Source: JAAYDS01 sp012729155 (lineage in GTDB: Bacteria > Chloroflexota > Anaerolineae > UBA1429). From it: a DNA stretch of 64,000 nt. The notes beneath the pieces were generated by a model. It did no database searches. It was not told the DNA's origin and saw nothing but the letters and a program-made list of their open reading frames with translations. Location of the stretch: the NCBI GenBank assembly GCA_036774405.1, contig DAIPBO010000002.1:62001-126000 (forward strand), read 5' to 3'. The position numbers were made by a program, and so were the translations under genes. Shown piece after piece: positions 49,878 to 57,840 of this stretch. Each line of letters begins with the position of its first letter. The first letter of the stretch is position 1.

Positions 49878-50756
49878 ATGAAGATCGCCTTTATCGGACT
49901 TGGGAATATGGGTGCGCCGATGGCGCGCAACATTCTCGCGGCCGGGCACGAGCTGACGGTCTACAACCGTACTGCCAGCAAGATGGAGCCCTTGGCCCGA
50001 CTGGGCGCGCACACGGCCTCGACGCCGCGCGCAGCGGCGACGGGTGCCGATGTGGTTTGCACCTGCGTATCGGTGCCCGCGGCGCTATGGGCCGTGGCAG
50101 AGGGGCCAGATGGCCTGCTGGCGGGTATGACGGCTGGTCAGACGCTGGTCGACTTCTCGACTGTCGACCCGGGCACCAGCCAACGACTCGCCGAGATGTG
50201 CGCAACACGGGGCATCGACGTACTCGATGCCCCGGTGAGCGGTGGCACGGCGGGCGCTGCCGAGGGCACCCTGACGGTGGTGGTGGGTGGCGCAAAAGAG
50301 GCCTTTGAGCGCGTCGGCCCGCTGATGGCAGCCGTGGGCAAGAACATCGTGCATGTCGGTGGCCCTGGCGCCGGGAGCACCTTCAAGCTCATCAACCAGA
50401 TCCTGGTGGGCGTGAACCTGGCGGGCGTGCTTGAGGCGTTCGTACTGGCTCGCAAGGCGGGGCTCGACCTGAACGTCTTGTACGATGTGCTGCGCACCTC
50501 GGCAGGCAACTCGAACATGCTCAACTATGCGGTGCCCGACCACGTCATCGGGCGCGACTTTGATGGGGGGTTTGTCCTCAAGTTGCTGATCAAAGACCTT
50601 GACCTTGCCCTGCAGATGGGCAAGGATGCTCACGCCACGCTCTTTTTGCCCGCTGTGGCGCGACAGCTCTATGAGCAGGCAAACCTGCTGGGTCTTGGCG
50701 ACAAGAACATGACGGCGGCGATCCTGGCTATGGAGCAGCTGCAGGGCATGTCGTAG
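49878..50756 (+). CDS. 3-hydroxyisobutyrate/tartronate-semialdehyde-type dehydrogenase
   Basis: Beta-hydroxyacid dehydrogenase of 292 residues. The N-terminal FIGLGNMGAPMARNIL is the cofactor signature, DAPVSGGTAGAAEGTL the substrate loop and GAGSTFKLINQ holds the catalytic Lys. GarR-type tartronate semialdehyde reductases and 3-hydroxyisobutyrate dehydrogenases share this layout, and the sugar-acid context favours the former. GAGAGGAGA precedes the ATG. It is the last gene of the operon. Confidence 0.88.
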   Translation: MKIAFIGLGNMGAPMARNILAAGHELTVYNRTASKMEPLARLGAHTASTPRAAATGADVVCTCVSVPAALWAVAEGPDGLLAGMTAGQTLVDFSTVDPGTSQRLAEMCATRGIDVLDAPVSGGTAGAAEGTLTVVVGGAKEAFERVGPLMAAVGKNIVHVGGPGAGSTFKLINQILVGVNLAGVLEAFVLARKAGLDLNVLYDVLRTSAGNSNMLNYAVPDHVIGRDFDGGFVLKLLIKDLDLALQMGKDAHATLFLPAVARQLYEQANLLGLGDKNMTAAILAMEQLQGMS

Positions 50757-50798
50757 CGAAGCAGAGTATGCAGCAAGGCGGGTCAGGCCCATAGCAGG

Positions 50799-50827
50799 TT
50801 GAGGGTATCCTGCCTTTGCAGTAGGAT
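50799..50827 (+). promoter_or_regulatory. Promoter of the hemerythrin gene
   Basis: TTGAGG (50799-50804), 17-bp spacer, TAGGAT (50822-50827). Confidence 0.45.
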
Positions 50828-50865
50828 TGATCTGTGGCTATCTCGTGACCAGAGGAGGAACGCAG

Positions 50866-51399
50866 ATGTTGCCCGTAGGGCCTCTGATGATCGAGCACAG
50901 GTTGATCGAAAAGATGCTCGAGCGCGTGAGCATCATCGTCGAGGGCATCGAGCAAGAGCACTCTGTTAACCCTGTGCTCATCGACACGATCGTCGATTTC
51001 ATCCGCATGTACGCCGATCGCACGCACCATGGCAAGGAAGAGGACATCCTGTTTCGTGATCTATCGACAAGGGACCTCACCGCTGACGAGCGTCGCATCA
51101 TGGCTGAACTGGTCGAGGAGCACAAGACCGGCCGGCGCCTGACCGCCGAGCTTGTGGTCCAGCGTGAACGGTATGTCTCAGGAGATAATGCGGCGCTCGA
51201 GGGCATGGCGGCCAGCTTGCGCGAGCTATGCGCTTTCTACCCCGAGCATATTCGCAAAGAGGACGTCGGTTTCTTCATCCCGGTCATGCGGCACTTTACC
51301 CGTCAGGAGTTGGATGCCATGATCGCGGAGATGTGGAAGTTCGACCGTCAGATGATCCATGAAAAGTACCGGGCGGTCGTCGACGCCCTGGCAGGCTAG
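50866..51399 (+). CDS. Hemerythrin-like domain protein
   Basis: Protein of 177 residues forming a four-helix bundle with a probable non-heme diiron site. Ligand motifs are MIEHRLIE, THHGKEEDILF, EEHKTGRRL and YPEHIRKEDVGFF (the HxxxE and HxxxD patterns of hemerythrins). It might bind oxygen or protect against oxidants. The gene has its own promoter and GAGGAGG ribosome site and is separated from the sugar operon. A link to the encapsulin cluster eight kilobases away is possible but unproven. Confidence 0.85.
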   Translation: MLPVGPLMIEHRLIEKMLERVSIIVEGIEQEHSVNPVLIDTIVDFIRMYADRTHHGKEEDILFRDLSTRDLTADERRIMAELVEEHKTGRRLTAELVVQRERYVSGDNAALEGMAASLRELCAFYPEHIRKEDVGFFIPVMRHFTRQELDAMIAEMWKFDRQMIHEKYRAVVDALAG

Positions 51400-51422
51400 C
51401 ACCATCTCGTAGTGGGCGAACG

Positions 51423-52952
51423 CTAGCCGAGCAGGTTGCGCTGTCGGTATTGCAGCGCCTCGGCCAGGTGCGCCGCCTGAATGGCGTCGGCCTGGTCAAG
51501 GTCGGCGATGGTGCGCGCCAGCTTGAGCACGCGATGATAGGCGCGGGCACTGAGGCCCAGCTGTCGCATGGCTGCCTTGATCAGGGCCTGCCCAGGGGCA
51601 TCCAACTGGCAGTGTTTGCGGATCTCGGCGGGGCCCATGTCGGCGTTGCAGTGTAGGCGCGTGTCCGCGAGGCGCTGTTCTTGCCGGGCCCGCGCCGCTT
51701 CGACACGCTGCCGCACAGTTCGAGAACTCTCGCCGGGCGTTTGCCCTGCGAGCTTTTCGTATTCGACGGGCGGAACCTCGGTGTGGATATCGATACGGTC
51801 GAGCAGTGGCCCCGAGATGCGCTTTTGGTAGGCCTCGATGGCGCCGCGCGAGCAGGTGCAGTCGCGCGTGGGGTCACCATAGTAGCCGCAGGGGCAGGGG
51901 TTCATGGCCGCCACCAGCTGAAAGTTGGCTGGAAAGGCCACAGAGCCCGTTGAGCGGGCGATCGTCACCATCTTGTCCTCGAGGGGCTGTCGCAACACCT
52001 CAAGTGTGCGTGCGCCAAACTCGGGCAGTTCGTCCAGAAAGAGCACGCCGCGATGTGCCAAGGAGATCTCGCCTGGGCGTGGCCAGTGCCCGCCGCCCAC
52101 CAGGCCAGCCTGCGAGATGGTGTGGTGTGGCGCGCGAAACGGGCGCTGTCTTAGCAGGGGTTGGCCGGGAGCCAACTGCCCGATAATCGAGTAGATCCTG
52201 GTGACATCCAGCGCCTCGTGAACGTCCATGCGCGGCAAGATCGATGGCAGGGCACGCGCCATCAGCGTTTTGCCCGAACCGGGCGGCCCCACCATCAACA
52301 TGCAGTGCCCGCCGGCCGCCGCTACTTCGAGGGCGCGCTTGACATGCTCCTGGCCGCGCACCTCGCTCAGATCGACCGCCAGCGGCAGGTCGTCGGCGTC
52401 GCCATCAGGCTCCTGGCGCGCGTACGGCTCGATGAGCAGCAAGCTGTTGAGGTGCATCGCCAGTTGCCCCAGAGATTCGACGGGGTAAACAGCGATATCG
52501 GGCACCAGCGCTGCCTCTGACGCGTCGAACGCAGGCACATAGAGGGCGGTAAAGCCCTGCTCGCGCGCAACGGCTGCCATGGGCAAGATGCCGTCGACGT
52601 GTCGCACGGTCCCGTCGAGCGACAGCTCTCCGATGAACATCCAGCTGTCCTCGCACGGGCGAATCTGATTTGAGGCCGACAGAATCCCCACGGCGATGGG
52701 CAGGTCGTACGAGGGGCCCTCTTTGTGTAGATCGGCGGGTGCCAGGTTGATGGTAACACGCTTGGTGCCCGGATAAGTCAACTGTGAGTTGGTAATGGCA
52801 GCGCGCACCCGCTGCCGTGACTCTTGGATGGCGGCGTCAGGCAGTCCCACGATGTCGATCACACCGGCCATGCCCGTGTGAACGTCAGTCTCTACGTCCA
52901 CCGGCACACCCTCGAGCCCAACGACCGCACAGCTCTTGATTTTGGCTAGCAT
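51423..52952 (-). CDS. YifB/ComM family AAA+ ATPase (magnesium-chelatase-like)
   Basis: Protein of 510 residues, the usual YifB length. An N-terminal Lon-protease-like domain (MLAKIKSCAVVGLEGVPVDVE, NLAPADLHKEGPSYDLP) precedes an MCM/AAA+ module with Walker A GPPGSGKTLMARALP, Walker B VLFLDELPEF and a central Cys-rich loop (CPCGYYGDPTRDCTCS). Members help branch migration of DNA during transformation, but the role varies. The start at 52952 (MLAKIKS) has GTGAGG upstream. Confidence 0.9.
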   Translation of the reverse strand: MLAKIKSCAVVGLEGVPVDVETDVHTGMAGVIDIVGLPDAAIQESRQRVRAAITNSQLTYPGTKRVTINLAPADLHKEGPSYDLPIAVGILSASNQIRPCEDSWMFIGELSLDGTVRHVDGILPMAAVAREQGFTALYVPAFDASEAALVPDIAVYPVESLGQLAMHLNSLLLIEPYARQEPDGDADDLPLAVDLSEVRGQEHVKRALEVAAAGGHCMLMVGPPGSGKTLMARALPSILPRMDVHEALDVTRIYSIIGQLAPGQPLLRQRPFRAPHHTISQAGLVGGGHWPRPGEISLAHRGVLFLDELPEFGARTLEVLRQPLEDKMVTIARSTGSVAFPANFQLVAAMNPCPCGYYGDPTRDCTCSRGAIEAYQKRISGPLLDRIDIHTEVPPVEYEKLAGQTPGESSRTVRQRVEAARARQEQRLADTRLHCNADMGPAEIRKHCQLDAPGQALIKAAMRQLGLSARAYHRVLKLARTIADLDQADAIQAAHLAEALQYRQRNLLG

Positions 52953-52980
52953 GCCCAGAAACCTCACCAGAGTGTGCGGC

Positions 52981-53009
52981 AGTCTAGCACAGGGCGACGG
53001 CCCGATCAA
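52981..53009 (-). promoter_or_regulatory. Promoter of the YifB gene
   Basis: On the minus strand TTGATC (53004-53009), 17-bp spacer, TAGACT (52981-52986). Confidence 0.45.
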
Positions 53010-53037
53010 GGGCCGAGCATCAGAACGCCGTGACGTT

Positions 53038-54720
53038 TTACGGAACGCTGGCGCGCTGGCCCACCATCACGAGGGGCAACAGGTGCTGGCCCCTGATGGG
53101 CCAGAAAGCGTTGTTTGAGACTGGCGACCATAGCTCGCCGGGGCGGTGCACGCTCTCGGCCCGCAAGGCCAGGTGCACCGTGCCCCCTGTATAGGGAAGG
53201 TCTACAAGGGTGAGCGACGATGTGTCAGGGGGCAGCCCCTGGGCCACCACGGCTGCGCTCGCCCATGTGTCAGCGGTGATCAGCGCTGTTGAGCGGCGAA
53301 TCTCGATATCCGAGGCGTTCCTGGGTGGTGTCCAGGCGAGGTCGAGCGTAATGCGATCGTCGCCCGTGGGAGACACCTGAAGGATGCGTAGATCGTGCAC
53401 CTTGCCCGGGGCCACCATGGCAACGGCCGTTGCCAGATCGATGCGCCCCCAGCCATAGTCCTGGTCCCAGGCGGATGGACCGAGGTCAACTGCAGTGTCT
53501 CTCATGATGTCCTCAACCTCTTCGGGAGACAGGCTGGGGTTGGCGCTCAACAGCAGCGCACTGAGCCCCGAGACCAGGGCGGCCGACATCGATGTACCCT
53601 GCCAGTAGTCATAGTCATAGTCCATGCCATAGCCCATGTCCGGCGGCAAGTTGGCCGTCACCGAGTAGGTGGGCATGGTGCTGTAGATGCCTCCCGCGTC
53701 TGGTCGACTTGACGCCCACTGTCCCCCCGGCGCGGCCAGGTCAACATGGTATCCATAGTTCGAGTAGAGGGCATAGACGTCGTCTCTGGTTGTAGCTGAC
53801 ACGGCGATGACGTGCTCACAGGCGGCTGGATAGTAGGGCGTACCGGTGGCATCGTTGCCCATGGCAGCCACCACCACCACGCCGGCGGCATATGCGCGGT
53901 CAATGGCGGGCTGCAACAGGGTGCCACCCTGTGGCCCCCCAAGGCTGAGATTGATGACATCCGCCCCCTGTGCTATGGCATAGTCGATGGCCTGCACGAT
54001 GTCGGCCACATAGCCGATGCCGGCGGCATTGAGAGCCCGGATGATCAGCAGCCGCGCCTGCCAATCGACACCGGCGATGCCGGCACCGTTGTCGGTGACG
54101 GCGCCGATCAGGCCGGCAACGTGCGTTCCATGGCCAAACCGATCTCTGGGATCGTCGTCCATTTCGACATAGTCTCGGCCTGCCACCAGGCGTGCAGCCA
54201 GATCGGGGTGCGTCAAGTCCGCGCCCGAGTCGATCACCGCGATGGTGACTGCCTCGCTGCCAGTGATCAGCTCCCACGCCGCATGTGCCCGTATGATCGA
54301 GTGATGCCACTGGCGGGCGATGAGCGGGTCATCAGGGCTGCCCAGCGCCCAGACGCGATAGTTGGGCTCGGCCGCAACGACGCCGGGCAGGGCGCTGAGT
54401 TCGCTGGCCATCACGAGTTCTTGGCCAGCGGCGACGGCGACCAGCTGCAGGTCAGGGGCAACCGCGCCGAGCGGTGAGGCCCCCATGGCGGCCAACGCTT
54501 GCGAACGCGGCAGCGACGCCATATCTGGCTCATAGAGCACCAGCACCTCGCCAGGGCGAAAAGCTGGTGAGGTGTCGCGCTCGGCCTGCCACTCTGGCGG
54601 GAGGGTCAATGGCCTGCGTGCATTGGGCGCTTGCCCCTGGGCGCAGGGCACCAGGGCGATGCTGAGAACAAGCAGAATCAGCGCGTACCTGAGTTGCCGA
54701 GAGAGGTTGGGGGCTGGCAT
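53038..54720 (-). CDS. Secreted subtilisin-like serine protease (S8)
   Basis: Extracellular protease of 560 residues. It has a signal peptide (LILLVLSIALVPCAQG), an N-terminal propeptide-like region to about residue 135 (FRPGEVLVLYEPD), and the S8 domain with catalytic Asp in VAVIDSGADLTHPDL-type text (IAVIDSGADL), His in RFGHGTHVAGLIGA and Ser in GTSMSAALVSGLSALLL. The last 130 residues form a fibronectin-like beta domain (LTLDLAWTPPRNASDIEIRR). It is separated from the ECF operon downstream of it by 74 bp. GAGACCGTGAC precedes the ATG. Confidence 0.92.
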   Translation of the reverse strand: MPAPNLSRQLRYALILLVLSIALVPCAQGQAPNARRPLTLPPEWQAERDTSPAFRPGEVLVLYEPDMASLPRSQALAAMGASPLGAVAPDLQLVAVAAGQELVMASELSALPGVVAAEPNYRVWALGSPDDPLIARQWHHSIIRAHAAWELITGSEAVTIAVIDSGADLTHPDLAARLVAGRDYVEMDDDPRDRFGHGTHVAGLIGAVTDNGAGIAGVDWQARLLIIRALNAAGIGYVADIVQAIDYAIAQGADVINLSLGGPQGGTLLQPAIDRAYAAGVVVVAAMGNDATGTPYYPAACEHVIAVSATTRDDVYALYSNYGYHVDLAAPGGQWASSRPDAGGIYSTMPTYSVTANLPPDMGYGMDYDYDYWQGTSMSAALVSGLSALLLSANPSLSPEEVEDIMRDTAVDLGPSAWDQDYGWGRIDLATAVAMVAPGKVHDLRILQVSPTGDDRITLDLAWTPPRNASDIEIRRSTALITADTWASAAVVAQGLPPDTSSLTLVDLPYTGGTVHLALRAESVHRPGELWSPVSNNAFWPIRGQHLLPLVMVGQRASVP

Positions 54721-54793
54721 GTCACGGTCTCACTTTCACCCGAGTCACACTACTCGAACGTGCATCAATGCAACGTGGTTCCTTTGCGTTAGC

Positions 54794-55591
54794 TCACAGG
54801 CCCAGCGGCGTGGCGCTCCAACCGCGCACAAAGCGCAGATACAGCAAGGCTGCCGTCGCCAGCACGATGGCGACAGTACACCAAACGTCGACGCGCCGCA
54901 GATAGAGGCGCTGCAGCGAAGTGCGATGCAACGAGGCGCCGAAAGCGCGTGTCTCCAGAGCATGAGCGAGGCTAGTGGCCGTCCGCAGGGCTGAGATGAG
55001 CATGGCGATAGTGATAGGCACATACGCCTTGGCTCTAGCGATGGGCCCGCTGTGCGAAAGGTCGAGTCCGCGGGCCTGCTGCGCCTCCGAGGTTGTACGA
55101 AACAGCTCGGCCATGGTGGGTACATAGCGCAGGGCCATGGCAAGTGTGAGCCCCCAGGCATAGGGCAGGCCCAGCCATTGCAGACTCAGCACCAGGTGCG
55201 TCTCTGCCGTGGTGAACAGCCAGAAGAACAGCATAAAGGCCACGGCGGCCAGCCGCAGTGCTACCACGGCGCCACGGGCCAAACCATCCCAGGTGAGGCG
55301 CAAGCGCCACCATGCCAACCACGCCGCCCCCTCGCCCGGGTAGAATGCGACCCACAGCACAAACACCAACGCCATGGTGACCCATAGCACCCGCCATACG
55401 TCGCCCAGGCGAAGCCGGGTGATGCCTGCCGAGAGCAGCAGGGCCTGCTCTGCCATAACGAGGGCCGCCATGGTCCAGACACTGCCGACTGCAAAGATCA
55501 GGGCCAGACCGCAGGCCACCAGCAGCAGCTTGACGCGTGCATCCAGTCGGTGTAGCCACGAATCGCCCGGCACATAGAGGCTAGCCAGCAT
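54794..55591 (-). CDS. ecfT: ECF transporter T component (EcfT)
   Basis: Membrane coupling subunit of 265 residues that links the two ATPases to the substrate-binding S subunit. It shows five to six helices (LLLVACGLALIFAV, LGLPYAWGLTLAMALRYVP) and the two Ala-Arg-type coupling motifs (QQARGLDLSH and LETRAFGA). The start at 55591 (MLASLYVPGDSWLHRLDAR) is the family N-terminus and overlaps the end of the ATPase gene by 11 bp. Last gene of a leftward operon. Confidence 0.9.
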   Translation of the reverse strand: MLASLYVPGDSWLHRLDARVKLLLVACGLALIFAVGSVWTMAALVMAEQALLLSAGITRLRLGDVWRVLWVTMALVFVLWVAFYPGEGAAWLAWWRLRLTWDGLARGAVVALRLAAVAFMLFFWLFTTAETHLVLSLQWLGLPYAWGLTLAMALRYVPTMAELFRTTSEAQQARGLDLSHSGPIARAKAYVPITIAMLISALRTATSLAHALETRAFGASLHRTSLQRLYLRRVDVWCTVAIVLATAALLYLRFVRGWSATPLGL

Positions 55592-56420
55592 GGTGAGCCT
55601 CGCGCCAGAGCCTAGCAAAAGCGTCTGCAAATGCGTCCACTGTGAGCGTCTCTGGGGGCATGCCCAGGTCGCCGAGGCGCTGTGCCAGACGCATCACCTG
55701 CGGCGGCGAGAGATGGGCCTCTCGCAGCCGAGCGGTCTGCCCGAAAAAGGCGCCGGGGGGCGCGTCAGCCACGATCCGCCCCGCCTGCATCAGCAGCACG
55801 CGCTCGGCATACTCGGCCACGAGCTCCATGTCGTGAGAGATCAGGAGGATGGTATGCCCTTGCTGATGTAGTTCGCGAAAGTGATCGAGCAGCTCGTGGG
55901 CGCTACGCCAGTCCAGCTCCGCCGTCGGCTCGTCGAGCACAAAGAGGCTTGGGCGCATGGCGAACACCGCCGCTACGCTCACCAAGCGCCGCAGGCCGAA
56001 CCCGAGCGTCGCCGGGGGCATATCGGCATAGGCGCGCAGCCCAAAGCCATCAAGCGCCTCGTCGACGCGGCGCTCCACCTCGTCGTGTGGCAGGCGCAGG
56101 TTGCGCGGGCCAAAGGCGAGTTCGTCGCGCACACGGGCGCTGAATATCTGGTGGTCGGGGTTCTGAAAGACATAGCCGACCTTGCGTGCCAGTTCTCCCA
56201 CCGCTTGCGAGCGGGTATCCCTGCCAAAGACCTCGACAAAGCCCGAGACTGGCTTGAGCAGACCATTGAGATGCTTGGCCAGCGTACTCTTGCCCGACCC
56301 GTTCTGGCCCACCAGCGCGCAGAACTCGCCGGCGCGCAACTCAAAATCGACGCCCTCGAGCGCCGGTACGCCAGGATAGTGGTAGTGTACGCCTCTGAAG
56401 CGCGCAGCGAGCTCAGCCAT
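55581..56420 (-). CDS. ecfA2: ECF transporter ATPase with degenerate ABC signature
   Basis: ABC ATPase of 279 residues of the ECF type. Walker A is GQNGSGKSTLAKH, Walker B LFVLDEPTAELD with the catalytic Glu, and the H-loop is LISHDMELV. The ABC signature, LSGGQxxR in active ATPases, reads TLGFGLRRLVSVAAV here (bases 55986-56009), so both glycines and the Gln are lost. The partner ATPase keeps an intact signature. The start overlaps the end of the other ATPase gene by 8 bp. It probably pairs as a heterodimer with one weak site. Confidence 0.88.
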   Translation of the reverse strand: MAELAARFRGVHYHYPGVPALEGVDFELRAGEFCALVGQNGSGKSTLAKHLNGLLKPVSGFVEVFGRDTRSQAVGELARKVGYVFQNPDHQIFSARVRDELAFGPRNLRLPHDEVERRVDEALDGFGLRAYADMPPATLGFGLRRLVSVAAVFAMRPSLFVLDEPTAELDWRSAHELLDHFRELHQQGHTILLISHDMELVAEYAERVLLMQAGRIVADAPPGAFFGQTARLREAHLSPPQVMRLAQRLGDLGMPPETLTVDAFADAFARLWREAHHAG

Positions 56421-57282
56421 GCGGGTGTTGCCACAGCCCGCGTAACGCCTTCTCGGCTTCGTCTAGCCGGTGAAAGGCCGGTACGACGATGCCTCGCTCT
56501 TTGAGGGCCGCTGCCACCAGGCTTACCTGCGGTGGTGCTACACCGGCCTGCGCCAGTAGCTCTGGCTGCATAAAGGCCGTTACCGGGGGTGCATCCAGGA
56601 GAATGCTGCCCTCGCTCATCACCACTACACGGTGCGCCGACTGCGCCACCTGCTCGGCCTCTTGCGTCGCCAGCACCACTGTCATCTCGCGCTCGGCACA
56701 GAGTCGTTCGATGGCTGCAAAGACCTCGGCTGTGCCCAGGGGATCGAGCCCTGAGGTTGGCTCGTCGAGAATGAGCATTTCGGGCTGCATGGCCAGCGCT
56801 GCGGCGATGGCGACGCGCTGCTTCTGCCCACCGGATAGCTGTGTGGGGCCACGCTTGCGCAGTGGCTGCAGATCGAGCATGTCGAGCGCCCAGTCGACGC
56901 GATCGGCGATCGCGTCGACCGATAGACCCAGGTTTTCGGGGCCAAAAGCGACCTCTTGCTCGACGCTGGGGCTGAATAGCTGGCTTTCGGGGTCTTGAAA
57001 CACCAGGCCCACTTGACGGGCCAGACGGGCCACCGGTACAGCGCGCGCCTCATGGCCCAGCACGCGCTGCACGCCACGAACGGCGCCGCCAGTGGCTTGC
57101 GGTACCAGGCCGTTCATGGCCATGCACAGAGTAGACTTGCCAGCGCCAGTGTGCCCCATCAGCGCCACGAACTCGCCTACCTCAACCTCAAGCTCGATGC
57201 CACGCAGGGCATAGGGAGCTGCCTCATTGGGGCGCGCTGCGGGATAGCGATAGTAGAACTCGTGGAATTCGACTGCCAACAC
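56413..57282 (-). CDS. ecfA1: ECF transporter ATPase (canonical)
   Basis: ABC ATPase of 289 residues. Walker A is GHTGAGKSTLCMA, Q-loop LVFQDPESQLFSP, intact signature QLSGGQKQRVAIAAAL, Walker B MLILDEPTSGLDPLG and H-loop-like VVLATQEAEQV, where the usual His is Gln. The start is probably the GTG at 57282, after the stop of the S-component gene and with GAGGAA upstream; a longer frame runs through that gene and is not real. Confidence 0.9.
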   Translation of the reverse strand: MLAVEFHEFYYRYPAARPNEAAPYALRGIELEVEVGEFVALMGHTGAGKSTLCMAMNGLVPQATGGAVRGVQRVLGHEARAVPVARLARQVGLVFQDPESQLFSPSVEQEVAFGPENLGLSVDAIADRVDWALDMLDLQPLRKRGPTQLSGGQKQRVAIAAALAMQPEMLILDEPTSGLDPLGTAEVFAAIERLCAEREMTVVLATQEAEQVAQSAHRVVVMSEGSILLDAPPVTAFMQPELLAQAGVAPPQVSLVAAALKERGIVVPAFHRLDEAEKALRGLWQHPHG

Positions 57283-57290
57283 GGTGCAGG

Positions 57291-57818
57291 CTATTCCTCG
57301 CGCCAGCCGCCCGGATCGCGCAGCTGGGCGATGGCGGGGTAGGCACGTGCTACGGCATAATAGAGAGGCAGACCCACCAGCCCACCCACCACACCTTGGA
57401 GCAGGTTGAACGGCACGCCCACCAAAGCGGGTTTCCAGCCGGTAAAGACCAGCGCCTCGCCCGCATAGTAGGCGATGACCATGAACAAGGCTCCGACGGC
57501 CCACCCCAGCACGGCCGACCAGCGCCGACCCTGTCGTGCGAACACCCCGATCAAAAAGCCCTCGAGCCCATGCGCCAGCAAAGAGATGCCCGCCCATTGA
57601 CCGTAGCCACCCATGAAATCAGCCAGCGCAGTACCCACGCCGCCGGCTACCAGGCCGACGATAGGCCCAAAAGCCACCCCAGCAAAGGTGATGGCCACGT
57701 CTGACAGGTTCAGATAGCCCTCCGTGCCTGGAATGGGGATCTTGGGGATGACAGTAAAGACAGTCGTCACGGCGATCATGATCGCCAGCAGCGCCATGCG
57801 CATGGTGGGGTTTTTCAT
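57291..57818 (-). CDS. ECF transporter S component, substrate unknown
   Basis: Membrane protein of 175 residues, the substrate-binding part of an ECF importer. It has the typical GYLNLSDVAITFAGVAFGP and LVAGGVGTALADFMGGYGQW segments of the PF07155 group, which takes up vitamins such as hydroxymethylpyrimidine or related precursors. No riboswitch fits in the 22-bp gap upstream, so the substrate cannot be deduced. It is directly followed by its own ATPases and T subunit, making this a dedicated importer. Confidence 0.82.
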   Translation of the reverse strand: MKNPTMRMALLAIMIAVTTVFTVIPKIPIPGTEGYLNLSDVAITFAGVAFGPIVGLVAGGVGTALADFMGGYGQWAGISLLAHGLEGFLIGVFARQGRRWSAVLGWAVGALFMVIAYYAGEALVFTGWKPALVGVPFNLLQGVVGGLVGLPLYYAVARAYPAIAQLRDPGGWREE

Positions 57819-57840
57819 CGCATTCCCTCTCTGTGTGGGC

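Noticed and set aside
57819..57840. Riboswitch for the ECF S component
   Set aside because: Only 22 bp separate it from the upstream gene, too little for any known vitamin riboswitch.
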